From NCBI RefSeq assembly GCF_002165575.1, contig NZ_MXQF01000001.1, positions 124,001 to 188,000 on the forward strand: 64,000 nt of DNA, written 5' to 3'. The position numbers and the translations under genes are program-made. This document shows, in pieces, positions 1 through 9,127 of this stretch (its first letter is position 1; every line of letters starts with the position of its first letter). Origin of the DNA: Pseudoalteromonas sp. A601. Lineage in GTDB: Bacteria > Pseudomonadota > Gammaproteobacteria > Enterobacterales > Alteromonadaceae. The notes beneath the pieces are model-generated. The model was not told where the DNA came from. It made no database searches and saw only the letters and a list, made by a program, of their open reading frames with translations.

Positions 1-694
1 CAGGCTCTACAGGAACGGTTTGAATAATCCACTTACCCGAATGAGATGGATAAACCATATACAGGGCTTCATTTGATAAACTGTGAACTGTTTTTTTCCA
101 AGGTGTATATTGTTCAAGCACAATGACACGAGGATCATCCGCATCAGCAATAGCCTTAGCAACTATTTTTTTAGCGTCCGCACTACCATTTGCTGAAGCG
201 ATAAACCGTTTAAGTAAACGCACTGCAAATTCTACAGCTTCATTAAAGCAACTATCAAAATCGCTACTTTCTTGCCAAGTAGGATTAAACATTGAAATAG
301 TTTGGCTTAAGCTGATCCCTTGCTCTACACCTTGAACATACCCACAATCGATAGCATCAATTGTAGACACCAACCCAGCATTAACTGAATCGGCGACTGC
401 TTGATTTCCTTGGCATAGCTCTAAACCATACTTTTGCCAAATTAAGCCAAACGATGAAAAAGGAATACCGTTTTCGCGCGCCCCAGCTCCGCCACGTTGA
501 TGATGATCAAAACGCCCTTTGTCTGGGTCATACTCATTACCTACATCAATGACAATATCAGCTTGGCTAATTACTTTGGCATCCCGGGTACGAATTAAGT
601 TAAAAGAAGGGAAAATAATTTTAAGTGCAGCGATGCTAAATACGTCATCAGCATGAAAATTACCATCGTGCGTAACTATTGTAATATCAGTCAT
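1..694 (-). CDS. MYG1-family (UPF0160) DHH-like hydrolase, 3' end cut by window edge
   Basis: The minus strand is open from the ATG at 694 to the window edge, about 231 codons, without its stop. The product begins MTDITIVTHDGNFHADDVF, followed by VIDVGNEYDPDKGRFDHHQ. The early THDGNFHADDV and the later FDHHQ are the metal-binding signatures of the MYG1/UPF0160 family. Eukaryotic MYG1 is a 3'-5' RNA exonuclease; bacterial members are mostly uncharacterised, so the exact substrate here is unknown. Family members are usually 290-330 residues, so roughly a quarter is missing beyond base 1. No strong Shine-Dalgarno is visible, but no other in-frame ATG lies just upstream. It lies downstream of the YgjP-like gene, separated by a repeat element. 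Confidence 0.8.
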   Translation of the reverse strand, partial: MTDITIVTHDGNFHADDVFSIAALKIIFPSFNLIRTRDAKVISQADIVIDVGNEYDPDKGRFDHHQRGGAGARENGIPFSSFGLIWQKYGLELCQGNQAVADSVNAGLVSTIDAIDCGYVQGVEQGISLSQTISMFNPTWQESSDFDSCFNEAVEFAVRLLKRFIASANGSADAKKIVAKAIADADDPRVIVLEQYTPWKKTVHSLSNEALYMVYPSHSGKWIIQTVPVEP

Positions 695-788
695 TAATTC
701 ATCATTATAGAAGAGAAAAGAATTTTACTTATTTAAGTAAACGGACGCAGACAGTATACCCAAGCTAAAAGATAAAAACAGCTTTGTG

Positions 789-1054
789 TATACCCAAACC
801 ACCTTAAGATACGTGTTTCAGTTGGAATTAAAAGCGATTTAGGCAAGGCATTGATTGCAAGTAATAGTGGTTCTATTGTTAAAATCAATAACGCAGTATA
901 AATCGCTTTTAAACCAACCCTTTGGGCGTTTCACAGAGACTTACTCTCATCGTTGTTACTTCTTAAAAGGGAGTGCCATTGTTGCAAAGTAACGCCTTGA
1001 TATTAAGCCCCTGTTGAAACGCTGGATTCCGCATCTTGAGGTGGTTTGGGTATA
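789..1054. repeat. MITE-like foldback element with 25-bp terminal inverted repeats
   Basis: Positions 789-813 and 1030-1054 are inverted copies of each other, 25 bp with two mismatches, both with TATACCCAAACCACC at the outer end. Inside is a second, perfect 14-bp inverted pair (828-841 with 899-912, TTAAAAGCGATTTA) and shorter pairs such as GCGTTTC at 926-932 with GAAACGC at 1016-1022. There is no meaningful open frame. Size, nested foldback structure and absence of coding fit a non-autonomous miniature inverted-repeat element. The right end stops one base before the stop codon of the YgjP-like gene, so it may also act as that gene's transcript end. Similar elements are, to my knowledge, common in Pseudoalteromonas intergenic regions. 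Confidence 0.75.
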
Positions 1055-1055
1055 A

Positions 1056-1763
1056 TTATTCAAACACCCACTGCAAACTAGCACCATGTTGCTTTAACCA
1101 TTGCGTTGCATATTTATAATCAGGATAAAACTCACTAACACGATGCCAAAACCGGTGACTGTGATTCAAATATTTTAAGTGAGCGAGCTCATGCACAATA
1201 ACGTAATCAATAACCCAATGTGGCGCACCGACCAATAGTAAATTAAAGGTCAATGCACGACGTTGGTTACAACTGCCCCATCGACGCTTGTAAGTTGTTA
1301 TTTTTAAATTGCTCGGTAGCTCTTCGCCCATCCTCGAACAGTAATGCCGTATTCGCATTTCAATATAGCTTTCTAACTGCTCACGCATAAAGTCTTCAAA
1401 CTGTGTTTGATACATAGCAGTATGTTTTTTAACGCGGCCGGAACAACTAACCTGTAACTGCGGTGGATTCATATTAGCAAAAAACTGCCAGCAGCTTGTT
1501 TTGTTTATTTCAAAGTGCAGTGTCAATAGCTCATCAAACAAACGAATTTGTAAACTATCCAGTGGAAACTGACGGAGATCCTGGTGCTGACTTTGCTTAT
1601 ATACTTGCTGATTAATCCACGCTTGTTTAGTCGCCAACCATTGCTCAATATATGCTATAGCAACGCCGTATGGCGCATAAACGGTTAATGATTGTTGGTG
1701 AACCTTGATAGCCACGGTTTTACGACGGCGACTGCGCTTTAATGTGTATTCGATCAATGCCAA
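1056..1763 (-). CDS. YgjP/DUF45-family metal-dependent hydrolase
   Basis: A 235-residue protein with the zinc-metalloprotease-like site HELAHLKYLNH (residues 191-201): His191, Glu192 and His195 form HExxH and His201 is the likely third ligand. Upstream lies YKRRWGSCNQRRALTFN (about 158-174), the conserved RWGSC block of the YgjP/WLM-like family. E. coli YgjP has been described as a nucleotide phosphohydrolase rather than a protease, so the substrate is open. The N-terminal half (IEYTLKRSRRRKTVAIKV) also fits the family. The protein is cytoplasmic, with no signal peptide or membrane segment. The stop codon directly abuts a MITE-like repeat. The 5' side faces the MHYT kinase gene across 343 bp. 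Confidence 0.88.
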   Translation of the reverse strand: MALIEYTLKRSRRRKTVAIKVHQQSLTVYAPYGVAIAYIEQWLATKQAWINQQVYKQSQHQDLRQFPLDSLQIRLFDELLTLHFEINKTSCWQFFANMNPPQLQVSCSGRVKKHTAMYQTQFEDFMREQLESYIEMRIRHYCSRMGEELPSNLKITTYKRRWGSCNQRRALTFNLLLVGAPHWVIDYVIVHELAHLKYLNHSHRFWHRVSEFYPDYKYATQWLKQHGASLQWVFE

Positions 1764-2106
1764 CTCTTAAACTGATTAATATAAGAAATTTACTACTTGT
1801 TATAATACCTTGCTCAATAACTGCTAATCTATAAATTTGTGGTTGTTTTTGTTAAGCAGATGACACGATAATTATTAAAAAAATAAAACAATTATTAAAA
1901 AACAAACTGTAATTTTAGTTATTAATAGTGCTACAATTATAACCAATAACACTTAGTAACTTGATTCCATTGATATTTTACTTCTGTTAACCTATGGTTA
2001 TCTTAAAGGTAACAAAAGCCTACATAAATATGTAATTAATTATTCCTATGAATATACTTCACAGTCATTACTTTCACTGATTGTAAAGTTTTGAGATTGA
2101 GCCACT
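1764..2106. other. AT-rich divergent intergenic region
   Basis: This 343-bp region separates the divergent YgjP-like and MHYT-kinase genes and must hold both promoters. It is very AT-rich and contains two close direct copies of AATTATTAAAAAA around 1870-1905. No convincing -35/-10 pair, open frame or terminator could be fixed by eye. Confidence 0.5.
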
Positions 2107-5100
2107 ATGCTGTCAGCTTTTTTTATCACCGATCAAGATCCAAGCCTCATAATCAATGGGGTTTATAACCCATATCTTGTTACTTTATCTGTCATGACAG
2201 CTATCTTTGCGGCTTATTTCGCAGCGTTATTAATCGATCTTGCGAAAGCAACTCGATTTCAAAGCTACCAAAAACTAGCAAACTCAACAGCAGCATTAGT
2301 TCTTTCTGGCGGCATTTGGAGTATGCACTTTATTGGTATGCTAGCGTTCTCATTATGCACAAATATTAGCTATGATCCGACACTGACCTTTTTATCTTTT
2401 ATTCCTGCATTTTTAGCTTGTTGGACTGCAATATCGATGTTGGTCAGGAGTGACAAAACGATGTTGCAACTCATTGTTCCATCCATTTTACTTGGCGCTG
2501 GAATTGGAACGATGCACTACAGTGGCATGGCTGCCATGGAATTAAGCCCATTACTACGTTATGACCCTTTAACTTTTGCTCTATCAATCCTTGTAGCAGT
2601 CGCGTTGGCTTATATATCATTGTATATGCGCTTTAATGTTAATAAATTTTTCTCAAAGCTAAGTGAAGTACAAACTCGGTTTATTAGCGCAATAGTACTA
2701 GGGTTTGCAGTTGCAGGCATGCATTACATGGGCATGCTAGCGACGCGTTTTGTTGCCGTATCGCCGATTCTCAATGACAGTCAAGACTCTGAACTAACCT
2801 TGATCGCTATTAGCGTTGTATTTTCTACAATCATTCTTACCGCAATTGTGGCGATTATAAATGGCATCGTTCGTTACCGTATGTTGCTTGAGGATAAGAC
2901 AAGTAACGAATCTCGCTTGCAGGCAATTCTTTCAACAGCCATCGACGGTATTATCACTATTGATCACAAAGGTCATATTTTAAGCTTTAACAACGCTGCT
3001 GAACTCATTTTTGGCTGGAATAAGCAAGATGTTAAAGGTAACAATGTCAAAATGCTAATGGCCGATGATATTGCTGCACAGCATGATGGTTATCTATCAA
3101 AAGCAGGACATATTGATTTTGGTACTGTCATTGGTGTTAACCGTGATGTATTGGCAAAACACAAAGATGGCCACTTATTCCCTATTCGCCTTGGCGTTGG
3201 TGAAGTAGATCAACCGGGCCAAGAACCACTCTATGTTGGGTTCATCACAGACTTAACTGAACAGCGAAAACTACAACAAAACTTGATAACTAAAGAGCAA
3301 CAGTATCGCTCACTCATGGATAATATGCCTGGTGTTGTATTTCGTTGTGAGATTAATGAAAAGTGGAGCATGATGTTTATCAGCCCTAACATCTTTGAAA
3401 TGACCGGTTATATCCCTAATGAGTTTATAAATAAGAATATCGAATACGGCGATTTACTATTCAAAGACGATATACCGCATATAAACAAAGCTGTTGAGCA
3501 AGCTATTACTAAAAAAGAGCACTACTCTATTGAATACAGAGTGCGCCACCGTAACGGCAAACTTGTGTGGATACTTGAAAAGGGCAGCTTTGAATTTAAT
3601 AAACAAGGCGAAGCAATTTGGATTGATGGCGTTTTAGTTGATATAAGTGAACGACGCGAGTACGAAGACAAGCTAAAACAGGCCAAAGTTGCAGCAGAGG
3701 AAGCAGCTCAAGCTAAACAATCATTTATGGCCAACATGAGTCATGAGATCCGCACTCCTATGAACTCGATCATTGGTTTTAGTGACTTGCTGATGGATAC
3801 GCCTCTCGATCAAGAGCAACAAAAGCACTTAGTAACGGTTAATAATGCCGCGCGGTCACTGCTGAGGTTATTAAACGAGATACTTGACTCTGCCAAACTT
3901 GAAAAAGGAAAGTTAACCATAGAACCTGTGCATTTTAATTTGCAACCTGTGCTCGACAGTATCATTTCAACTTTTTGGTTAGAGGCTAAGAAAAAGGACC
4001 TTGAAGTAACGTTAACAATTAAAGAGTCTGTCCATAAAGCTTATTATGGCGACCCCGATAGAATTCGCCAAGTACTAACAAACTTAATTGGCAATGCGAT
4101 TAAATTTACTGAGCAAGGTTCAATCCAGGTCACAGTGAGTACAACACAAAATAATCATCTGTTTTTTGAAGTGCAAGATTCAGGTATTGGTATTGCACCA
4201 GAGCGAATCAAGGCTATCTTCCAGCCCTTTGAGCAAGCTGATGGCACGACGACTCGCCGTTTTGGTGGTACAGGCCTTGGTACAACAATCAGTAAACAAT
4301 TAGTTGAGCTAATGGGCGGTACTATCAGCTTAGTAAGTGAAGAAAATAAAGGTAGCTGTTTCTTTTTCGCGCTTCCGTTAGAGCCTGGCGATGAAAACCT
4401 AATTAACTACTTTGACGGTTTACATACGCAATTACCAGCTCTGCGTATATTAGTTGTTGATGATATTGAACAAAATGTAGAGCTGCTGCGTTTATTGCTT
4501 TCTCGTGATGAGCATAAAGTCAGCACGGCGAGTAATGGCTTTGAAGCTTTAGAAATTTTTGAGCAGCAAGACTTTGATGTCATTTTGATGGACATTCATA
4601 TGCCACAGTGCGATGGCATAACTGCAACCCAAAAAATACGTGAAATTGAACAACATAGACAGCTAAAAAACACCCCTATCATCGCACTCACCGCAAGTGT
4701 ACTACAGCAAGATAAGTTGACAGCTAAGAAAGCTGGAATGAATGGTTTTGCTAATAAGCCTGTAGATATCAATCAATTAAATCAAGAAATATCTCAAGTT
4801 CTCGGCTATGGCCTGAAAAAAGAAGTGCTTATTGAACAAAGTGATCCTCAAGCGAAACATATCGACTTTAAAAAAGGTAAGCAGCTTTGGGGTAGTAAGT
4901 GTAAGCAAATAAACGAGATACAGCGCTTTATTGATGAGCAGCACACCTTATGTACGGTACTATTTGCTCATGGTCTTAGCGCATTAAATGACGTGCAAGG
5001 CAAGCTACACACACTTAAAGGGCTTGCTGGGAATTTAGGCTTGCCAACTATGATGTCTTTATTTTCAGAGCTTGAAAAATCAAGCTCTCAAGAACACCAA

Positions 5101-5451
5101 GAAAAAGTTATTGCACAATTAGAAGTAGAGTTAACCGCTGTATCTTTATTGTTAGCTGAAAAAACTTTAACGTGTGTGCCAAGTGTTAATAAGCACGAAT
5201 CTCAAGATGCACCGGCATTGTCGGCAACTGAATTTAAAGCGCTTTGTGAACAGTTATATATAGACGCTGAAAACGCTGAACTTAATGATGAACTGCTTGC
5301 AACAATTGTAACTAATGCGCCTACAAATTATAAAAATGATATCGATAATATTGTTGAATGTTTCGAACAATTTGATTTTGATACCGCCCAATCAAACCTA
5401 GAGTCGTTAATATCTTTACTCAAACAAGCACAAACAATGGAGGCAAATTAA
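2107..5451 (+). CDS. MHYT-domain hybrid sensor histidine kinase with receiver and HPt domains
   Basis: A 1114-residue inner-membrane hybrid kinase. The N-terminus (about 10-260) is a seven-helix MHYT sensor with repeated HFIGM, HYSGM and HYMGM motifs, thought to bind copper and sense a diatomic gas or redox state. Two PAS domains follow (about 265-515). HisKA carries SHEIRTPMN near residue 545, and the ATPase domain has NLIGNAIKFT near 658, DSGIGI, and GTGLGTT where GTGLGL is commoner. A receiver follows (phospho-acceptor Asp near 829 in ILMDIHMP), then an HPt domain with LHTLKG (His near 967). All parts needed for a His-Asp-His-Asp relay are present. Its stop overlaps the ATG of the HD-GYP response regulator by one base, so the two are co-translated and very probably partners. 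Confidence 0.93.
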   Translation: MLSAFFITDQDPSLIINGVYNPYLVTLSVMTAIFAAYFAALLIDLAKATRFQSYQKLANSTAALVLSGGIWSMHFIGMLAFSLCTNISYDPTLTFLSFIPAFLACWTAISMLVRSDKTMLQLIVPSILLGAGIGTMHYSGMAAMELSPLLRYDPLTFALSILVAVALAYISLYMRFNVNKFFSKLSEVQTRFISAIVLGFAVAGMHYMGMLATRFVAVSPILNDSQDSELTLIAISVVFSTIILTAIVAIINGIVRYRMLLEDKTSNESRLQAILSTAIDGIITIDHKGHILSFNNAAELIFGWNKQDVKGNNVKMLMADDIAAQHDGYLSKAGHIDFGTVIGVNRDVLAKHKDGHLFPIRLGVGEVDQPGQEPLYVGFITDLTEQRKLQQNLITKEQQYRSLMDNMPGVVFRCEINEKWSMMFISPNIFEMTGYIPNEFINKNIEYGDLLFKDDIPHINKAVEQAITKKEHYSIEYRVRHRNGKLVWILEKGSFEFNKQGEAIWIDGVLVDISERREYEDKLKQAKVAAEEAAQAKQSFMANMSHEIRTPMNSIIGFSDLLMDTPLDQEQQKHLVTVNNAARSLLRLLNEILDSAKLEKGKLTIEPVHFNLQPVLDSIISTFWLEAKKKDLEVTLTIKESVHKAYYGDPDRIRQVLTNLIGNAIKFTEQGSIQVTVSTTQNNHLFFEVQDSGIGIAPERIKAIFQPFEQADGTTTRRFGGTGLGTTISKQLVELMGGTISLVSEENKGSCFFFALPLEPGDENLINYFDGLHTQLPALRILVVDDIEQNVELLRLLLSRDEHKVSTASNGFEALEIFEQQDFDVILMDIHMPQCDGITATQKIREIEQHRQLKNTPIIALTASVLQQDKLTAKKAGMNGFANKPVDINQLNQEISQVLGYGLKKEVLIEQSDPQAKHIDFKKGKQLWGSKCKQINEIQRFIDEQHTLCTVLFAHGLSALNDVQGKLHTLKGLAGNLGLPTMMSLFSELEKSSSQEHQEKVIAQLEVELTAVSLLLAEKTLTCVPSVNKHESQDAPALSATEFKALCEQLYIDAENAELNDELLATIVTNAPTNYKNDIDNIVECFEQFDFDTAQSNLESLISLLKQAQTMEAN

Positions 5452-6440
5452 TGGATTTAAATATCGAACGCCCACGAATTTTAATCGTTGATGATGAGCC
5501 TGCTAATCTTAAGGTTATGCGTGAAGTATTGAGTAACCAATACCGATTATCGTTTGCAAAATCAGGCGAAGCTGCCCTTGCCTTAATTGAAAAAGAGCCA
5601 CCTAAACTCATTTTGCTCGACATTATGATGCCAGATATGAACGGCTTTGAAGTTTGCCAACGATTAAAAGAAAACCCGCAAACCCAGCATATACCTATAA
5701 TTTTTGTTACAGCCCTTGCTGACGAAAGCGATGAATTTAAAGGGTTTGAGATAGGTGCTGTTGACTATATAACCAAACCTATCAGTCCTGCAATTGTGCG
5801 CTCTAGGGTTAAAACACACCTATCACTGGTGCAAGCTGAGCAACTCAAGCTCGCTCATGTTGATTTGGTTCATCGCCTTGGCCGAGCGGCTGAATATAAA
5901 GACACGGATACTGGCGAACATATAATCCGAATGAGCAAGTACAGTAAAATTTTAGCTCTCGCTTATGGTATGGGTGAGCAACATGCTGAACTGCTCAAAC
6001 AAGCAGCCCCGATGCATGACATTGGTAAAATTGGTATTCCTGATGCGATTTTATTAAAGCCAGGCAAGCTCACCTCTGATGAGTTTGACTACATGAAACA
6101 GCATGCTGAAATAGGTGCTAAAATCTTAGCAAACTCTTCGTCACCGTTATTGCAACTCGCTTATATTCTAGCCATGGAACATCATGAGAAATGGGACGGC
6201 ACGGGTTACCCGAAAGGCTTACAAGAAGAAGAAATATCAATAGAAGGCCGGATTGTTGCTATCGCAGATGTATTTGATGCACTTACCTCTAAACGCCCTT
6301 ACAAAAAAGCATGGAGTGTTGATGAAGCACTCTCGCACATGCGTGAACAAGCTGGTAAACACTTTGATCCACAGCTTATCGCTCTTTTTGAAGGCCAGTT
6401 TGATGCCATTATGAAAGTCTACTCAGCCTATCAAGATTGA
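5451..6440 (+). CDS. Response regulator with HD-GYP cyclic-di-GMP phosphodiesterase domain
   Basis: A 329-residue cytoplasmic protein. An N-terminal receiver (about 8-125) has ILIVDDEP and LLDIMMPDMNG with the phospho-acceptor Asp, plus the conserved Lys in DYITKP. The C-terminal HD-GYP domain shows MHDIGKIGIPDA (about 187-198), HHEKWDGTGYP and DVFDALTSKRPYK, the full signature of active RpfG-like phosphodiesterases that hydrolyse cyclic-di-GMP. The start overlaps the stop of the upstream MHYT kinase by one base, so phosphotransfer from that kinase's HPt to this receiver is the natural inference. Its 3' end overlaps the convergent VOC gene by 18 bp. Confidence 0.94.
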   Translation: MDLNIERPRILIVDDEPANLKVMREVLSNQYRLSFAKSGEAALALIEKEPPKLILLDIMMPDMNGFEVCQRLKENPQTQHIPIIFVTALADESDEFKGFEIGAVDYITKPISPAIVRSRVKTHLSLVQAEQLKLAHVDLVHRLGRAAEYKDTDTGEHIIRMSKYSKILALAYGMGEQHAELLKQAAPMHDIGKIGIPDAILLKPGKLTSDEFDYMKQHAEIGAKILANSSSPLLQLAYILAMEHHEKWDGTGYPKGLQEEEISIEGRIVAIADVFDALTSKRPYKKAWSVDEALSHMREQAGKHFDPQLIALFEGQFDAIMKVYSAYQD

Positions 6441-6833
6441 TTTATCGATAGATTGGCTAATATAGCTGTAATCATGAGAGGTTATCTCATGATTATTGCC
6501 GCTGTTATCTTTAAAATACATAGAAAACGTCACTCCGTGATCAGCAACAATCGTTTTGATTTTATGTGATTCAAAATGACTCAGCCAAGTAATAAATTGC
6601 TCACCTGTTGCACCAAACGCAACCCCTTTACTAACACCCGCGCGTTCAAACAATGCTAACCGTGTTGTTGCAGCGTCGTCTTCGAGCGTGAGCGGGCCTT
6701 TGCCCTCATCCCAAAAGGCAAGCTCAGGCACAATATTAAAACCGAGCACCTCTTTATACCACACAACAGCTTCGACCAAGTTTTCTACATTAAGATGGCA
6801 ATGATCTATACCTGATAATAATGGTGTGGCCAT
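6423..6833 (-). CDS. VOC (glyoxalase/dioxygenase) superfamily protein
   Basis: About 136 residues forming one vicinal-oxygen-chelate domain: GIDHCHLNVENLVEAVVWYK at the start and VTFSMYFKDNSGNNHEITSH at the end are the two beta-alpha-beta-beta-beta modules, with candidate metal ligands His (DHCHL) and Glu (NHEIT). The reaction cannot be assigned; members include glyoxalases, fosfomycin-type transferases and dioxygenases. I chose the ATG at 6833 because AGGTGAG lies at proper distance; a longer GTG start at 6842 is possible. It follows the HD-domain gene by one base, so both form a two-gene operon. The 3' end overlaps that of the HD-GYP gene on the other strand. Confidence 0.82.
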   Translation of the reverse strand: MATPLLSGIDHCHLNVENLVEAVVWYKEVLGFNIVPELAFWDEGKGPLTLEDDAATTRLALFERAGVSKGVAFGATGEQFITWLSHFESHKIKTIVADHGVTFSMYFKDNSGNNHEITSHDYSYISQSIDKSILIG

Positions 6834-6834
6834 A

Positions 6835-7494
6835 TTACTCACCTATTTCTGACTTTAACTGTTCGATAAATGCCAACATATAATCAGTGCGGCGCTGCGC
6901 TTCAGCTTTAGCTGATGGTGTATTCATGCTGTTGGCGACATGGAGTAGCTTGATAAAAAAATGATCAAGCGTATAGAGTTTGTCGTCCGCTTCGCGGTTT
7001 TGGCAAAAAGGGTCTTGTGGGTGATATAAATGGCGGCTTATTGAGCCCCCAACTTTCATACAGCGACTCACACCGATTGCGCCTAATGCATCCATTCTGT
7101 CTGCATCTTGAACAATTTGTGCTTCAACTGATTGTACTTTTATATTGGCACTAAAGCTATGAGCTGCAATTGCATGATGAATTGCATCGAAGTAACTCTC
7201 GTCATAGCCGATAGAAGTTAAAAAGGTAATTGCTTTATCTGCGGCCATGGTTGAAGCTTTTGCACGATCAGGGTGATTTTTTGCCACTGCAACACAATCG
7301 TGTAACCATGCAGCAGGGAGTACCACGGCCATCTCGGCCTGCTCTGCAATACATAATTGTTTGGCTACTCTCACAACTCGCTCAATATGCGTTATATCAT
7401 GCGCTACATCGGCGCAAATAAGTGACGAAATAAAACCCCGACATTCATTTTCAAGTTCTTGTAGTGACGCTGATAACGCTATTTGCTGTTCCAT
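6835..7494 (-). CDS. HD-domain phosphohydrolase, YedJ-like
   Basis: About 219 residues with an HD-superfamily metal site: AHDITHIERV (HxxH-like), LPAAWLHDC containing the HD pair, and QDADRMDALGAIGVSR containing the distal Asp. The DADRMDALGAIG block is typical of YedJ-type HD phosphohydrolases, whose natural substrates are uncertain. No membrane segment is present. The reading frame extends upstream to a TTG at 7521, but the first ATG (MEQQIALSAS) at 7494 is more likely; its Shine-Dalgarno is weak. It is the first gene of a tight pair with the VOC protein and is divergent from rlmI. Confidence 0.85.
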   Translation of the reverse strand: MEQQIALSASLQELENECRGFISSLICADVAHDITHIERVVRVAKQLCIAEQAEMAVVLPAAWLHDCVAVAKNHPDRAKASTMAADKAITFLTSIGYDESYFDAIHHAIAAHSFSANIKVQSVEAQIVQDADRMDALGAIGVSRCMKVGGSISRHLYHPQDPFCQNREADDKLYTLDHFFIKLLHVANSMNTPSAKAEAQRRTDYMLAFIEQLKSEIGE

Positions 7495-7631
7495 AAATTT
7501 CGCTGTTTCAATGTAAAACAATATATTACGGCTACTTTACCGCGGTTATAGGTCGTTGTGCAAAACATTCATTGTATGTTCGACCTTGCTTTACTAAAAT
7601 AGCCGCTAATTAATCTGTCATGAGTATGCCA

Positions 7632-8822
7632 ATGTCATCTGCTATTTACCTGCAAGCTGGTCGCGAAAAGTCGTTAAAAAGAAAACATCCATGGTTATTT
7701 TCTAAAGCCATAAAAAAAATGAAGGGCAAACCGGGTCTAGGTGACACTGTTACTATTCACGATAGCGAAGGTAAGTTTTTAGCAACTGCGGCATATAGTC
7801 CACATTCACAAATTCGTGCACGTGTATGGAGTTTTGACGAAAAAGAGGTTATTGACCAAAACTTTTTTGAACGCCGTTTACGTCGTGCGCTTTTAGCCCG
7901 TGCACAAGTCATTGAAGAAGGTGGTTTAACAGGGTTTCGTTTATGTGCCGCTGAGTCTGACTTTTTACCGGGCGTAACCATTGATAAGTTTGACAACGTA
8001 CTAGTCTGTCAGCTACTAAGTGCCGGTGCCGAGCGCCACAAGGGCGAAATTGTAGCTGCTCTTATTAGTATTTTTCCAGGTTGTGATGTGTATGAACGCT
8101 CTGATGTTGACGTACGAAACAAAGAAGGGCTAGAGCCAACAACCGGTGTACTTTGGGGCAATAAACCCGCGCAACCAGTATTAATAGAAGAGAATGGCTT
8201 AAAGCTCGAGGTCGATATTATCGAAGGCCATAAAACTGGCTTTTACCTTGATCAACGTGATAGTCGTGCTGCGCTAGAGCGCTTCTCTAAAGATAAAAAA
8301 GTACTTAACTGCTTTAGTTATACTGGTACTTTTTCACTTTACGCATTACGTGGAGGCTGTGAGCATGTTACTAACGTAGATGTATCACAACCTGCGCTTG
8401 ATACAGCGAAACGCAACGTTGAACATAACAACCTTGATTTAAATAAAGTCGACTTTGTAAAACAAGATGTGTTTAAGCTATTGCGCCAATACCGTGAAGA
8501 AGGTGTTTTATTCGACACCATCGTTATGGACCCGCCAAAGTTTGCAGATAACAAAGCACAACTGACTGGCGCGTGCCGTGGTTACAAAGATATCAACATG
8601 ATTGCCATGCAAATACTTAAACCCGGTGGCACATTACTTACATTCTCGTGCTCAGGCTTAATGGAACAAAACCTATTTCAAAAAGTGGTTGCCGATGCGG
8701 CCCTTGATGCGGGTAAAGATTTATTGATTATGGAACGTTTAAATCAAGCAGCAGATCACCCTATTGCAGGTAGTTATCCTGAAGGGTTTTACTTGAAAGG
8801 TCTTATCTGCAAGGTATTCTAG
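7632..8822 (+). CDS. rlmI: 23S rRNA (cytosine-1962-C5)-methyltransferase RlmI
   Basis: About 396 residues. An N-terminal PUA RNA-binding domain ([15 protein letters not shown] at the start) precedes a central RlmI-like fold and a C-terminal Rossmann methyltransferase with the SAM-binding stretch [16 protein letters not shown], the catalytic-loop-like MDPPKFA, and TFSCSGLM containing the Cys expected of an m5C enzyme. Length and order match E. coli RlmI, which methylates 23S rRNA C1962 with SAM. The reading frame allows starts at 7620, 7626 and 7632; alignment of [15 protein letters not shown] with E. coli RlmI favours 7632. No Shine-Dalgarno is clear. The TAG stop directly abuts the stop of the convergent PilZ gene. 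Confidence 0.92.
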   Translation: MSSAIYLQAGREKSLKRKHPWLFSKAIKKMKGKPGLGDTVTIHDSEGKFLATAAYSPHSQIRARVWSFDEKEVIDQNFFERRLRRALLARAQVIEEGGLTGFRLCAAESDFLPGVTIDKFDNVLVCQLLSAGAERHKGEIVAALISIFPGCDVYERSDVDVRNKEGLEPTTGVLWGNKPAQPVLIEENGLKLEVDIIEGHKTGFYLDQRDSRAALERFSKDKKVLNCFSYTGTFSLYALRGGCEHVTNVDVSQPALDTAKRNVEHNNLDLNKVDFVKQDVFKLLRQYREEGVLFDTIVMDPPKFADNKAQLTGACRGYKDINMIAMQILKPGGTLLTFSCSGLMEQNLFQKVVADAALDAGKDLLIMERLNQAADHPIAGSYPEGFYLKGLICKVF

Positions 8823-9119
8823 CTAGTTAAACTGCATAATCTCAAGTCCTGCGGTGATCGTGCCATCATCTTCTTTAGAAGCACGTATCACCTTCGCTGT
8901 TGCATCTAACGGTGCAATCGCAGGGCTTGTTGAATCAATATTTACTTTTACTATCGTACCAACTTCTAATAAATCATCTAAATGCAAGGATAGGCCTGTA
9001 GCACTTAAATCAACACACAATGCTTCATATTGCTGGTCTGGTATCGGCTCGAGCGTAATGAGCGTCGCCTTAGCATTAACTTGCATGCGTCTGAAATTGC
9101 GTTGGTCTTCATTAAACAT
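8823..9119 (-). CDS. PilZ-domain protein (likely cyclic-di-GMP receptor)
   Basis: A 98-residue protein that is essentially one PilZ domain. It has the RxxxR motif at residues 7-11 (RNFRR) and the DxSxxG motif in DLSATGLSL, the two elements that wrap intercalated cyclic-di-GMP. AGGAGC lies four bases before the ATG. The gene starts eight bases after the stop of a receiver-only response regulator on the same strand, so the two are probably co-transcribed. A stand-alone PilZ of this size usually acts by protein-protein contact; the partner is unknown. Confidence 0.92.
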   Translation of the reverse strand: MFNEDQRNFRRMQVNAKATLITLEPIPDQQYEALCVDLSATGLSLHLDDLLEVGTIVKVNIDSTSPAIAPLDATAKVIRASKEDDGTITAGLEIMQFN

Positions 9120-9127
9120 ATAAGCTC

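Noticed and set aside
123..335. 70-codon plus-strand frame near the left edge
   Set aside because: It is antisense to the MYG1-like gene, whose minus-strand frame stays open from 694 to the edge.
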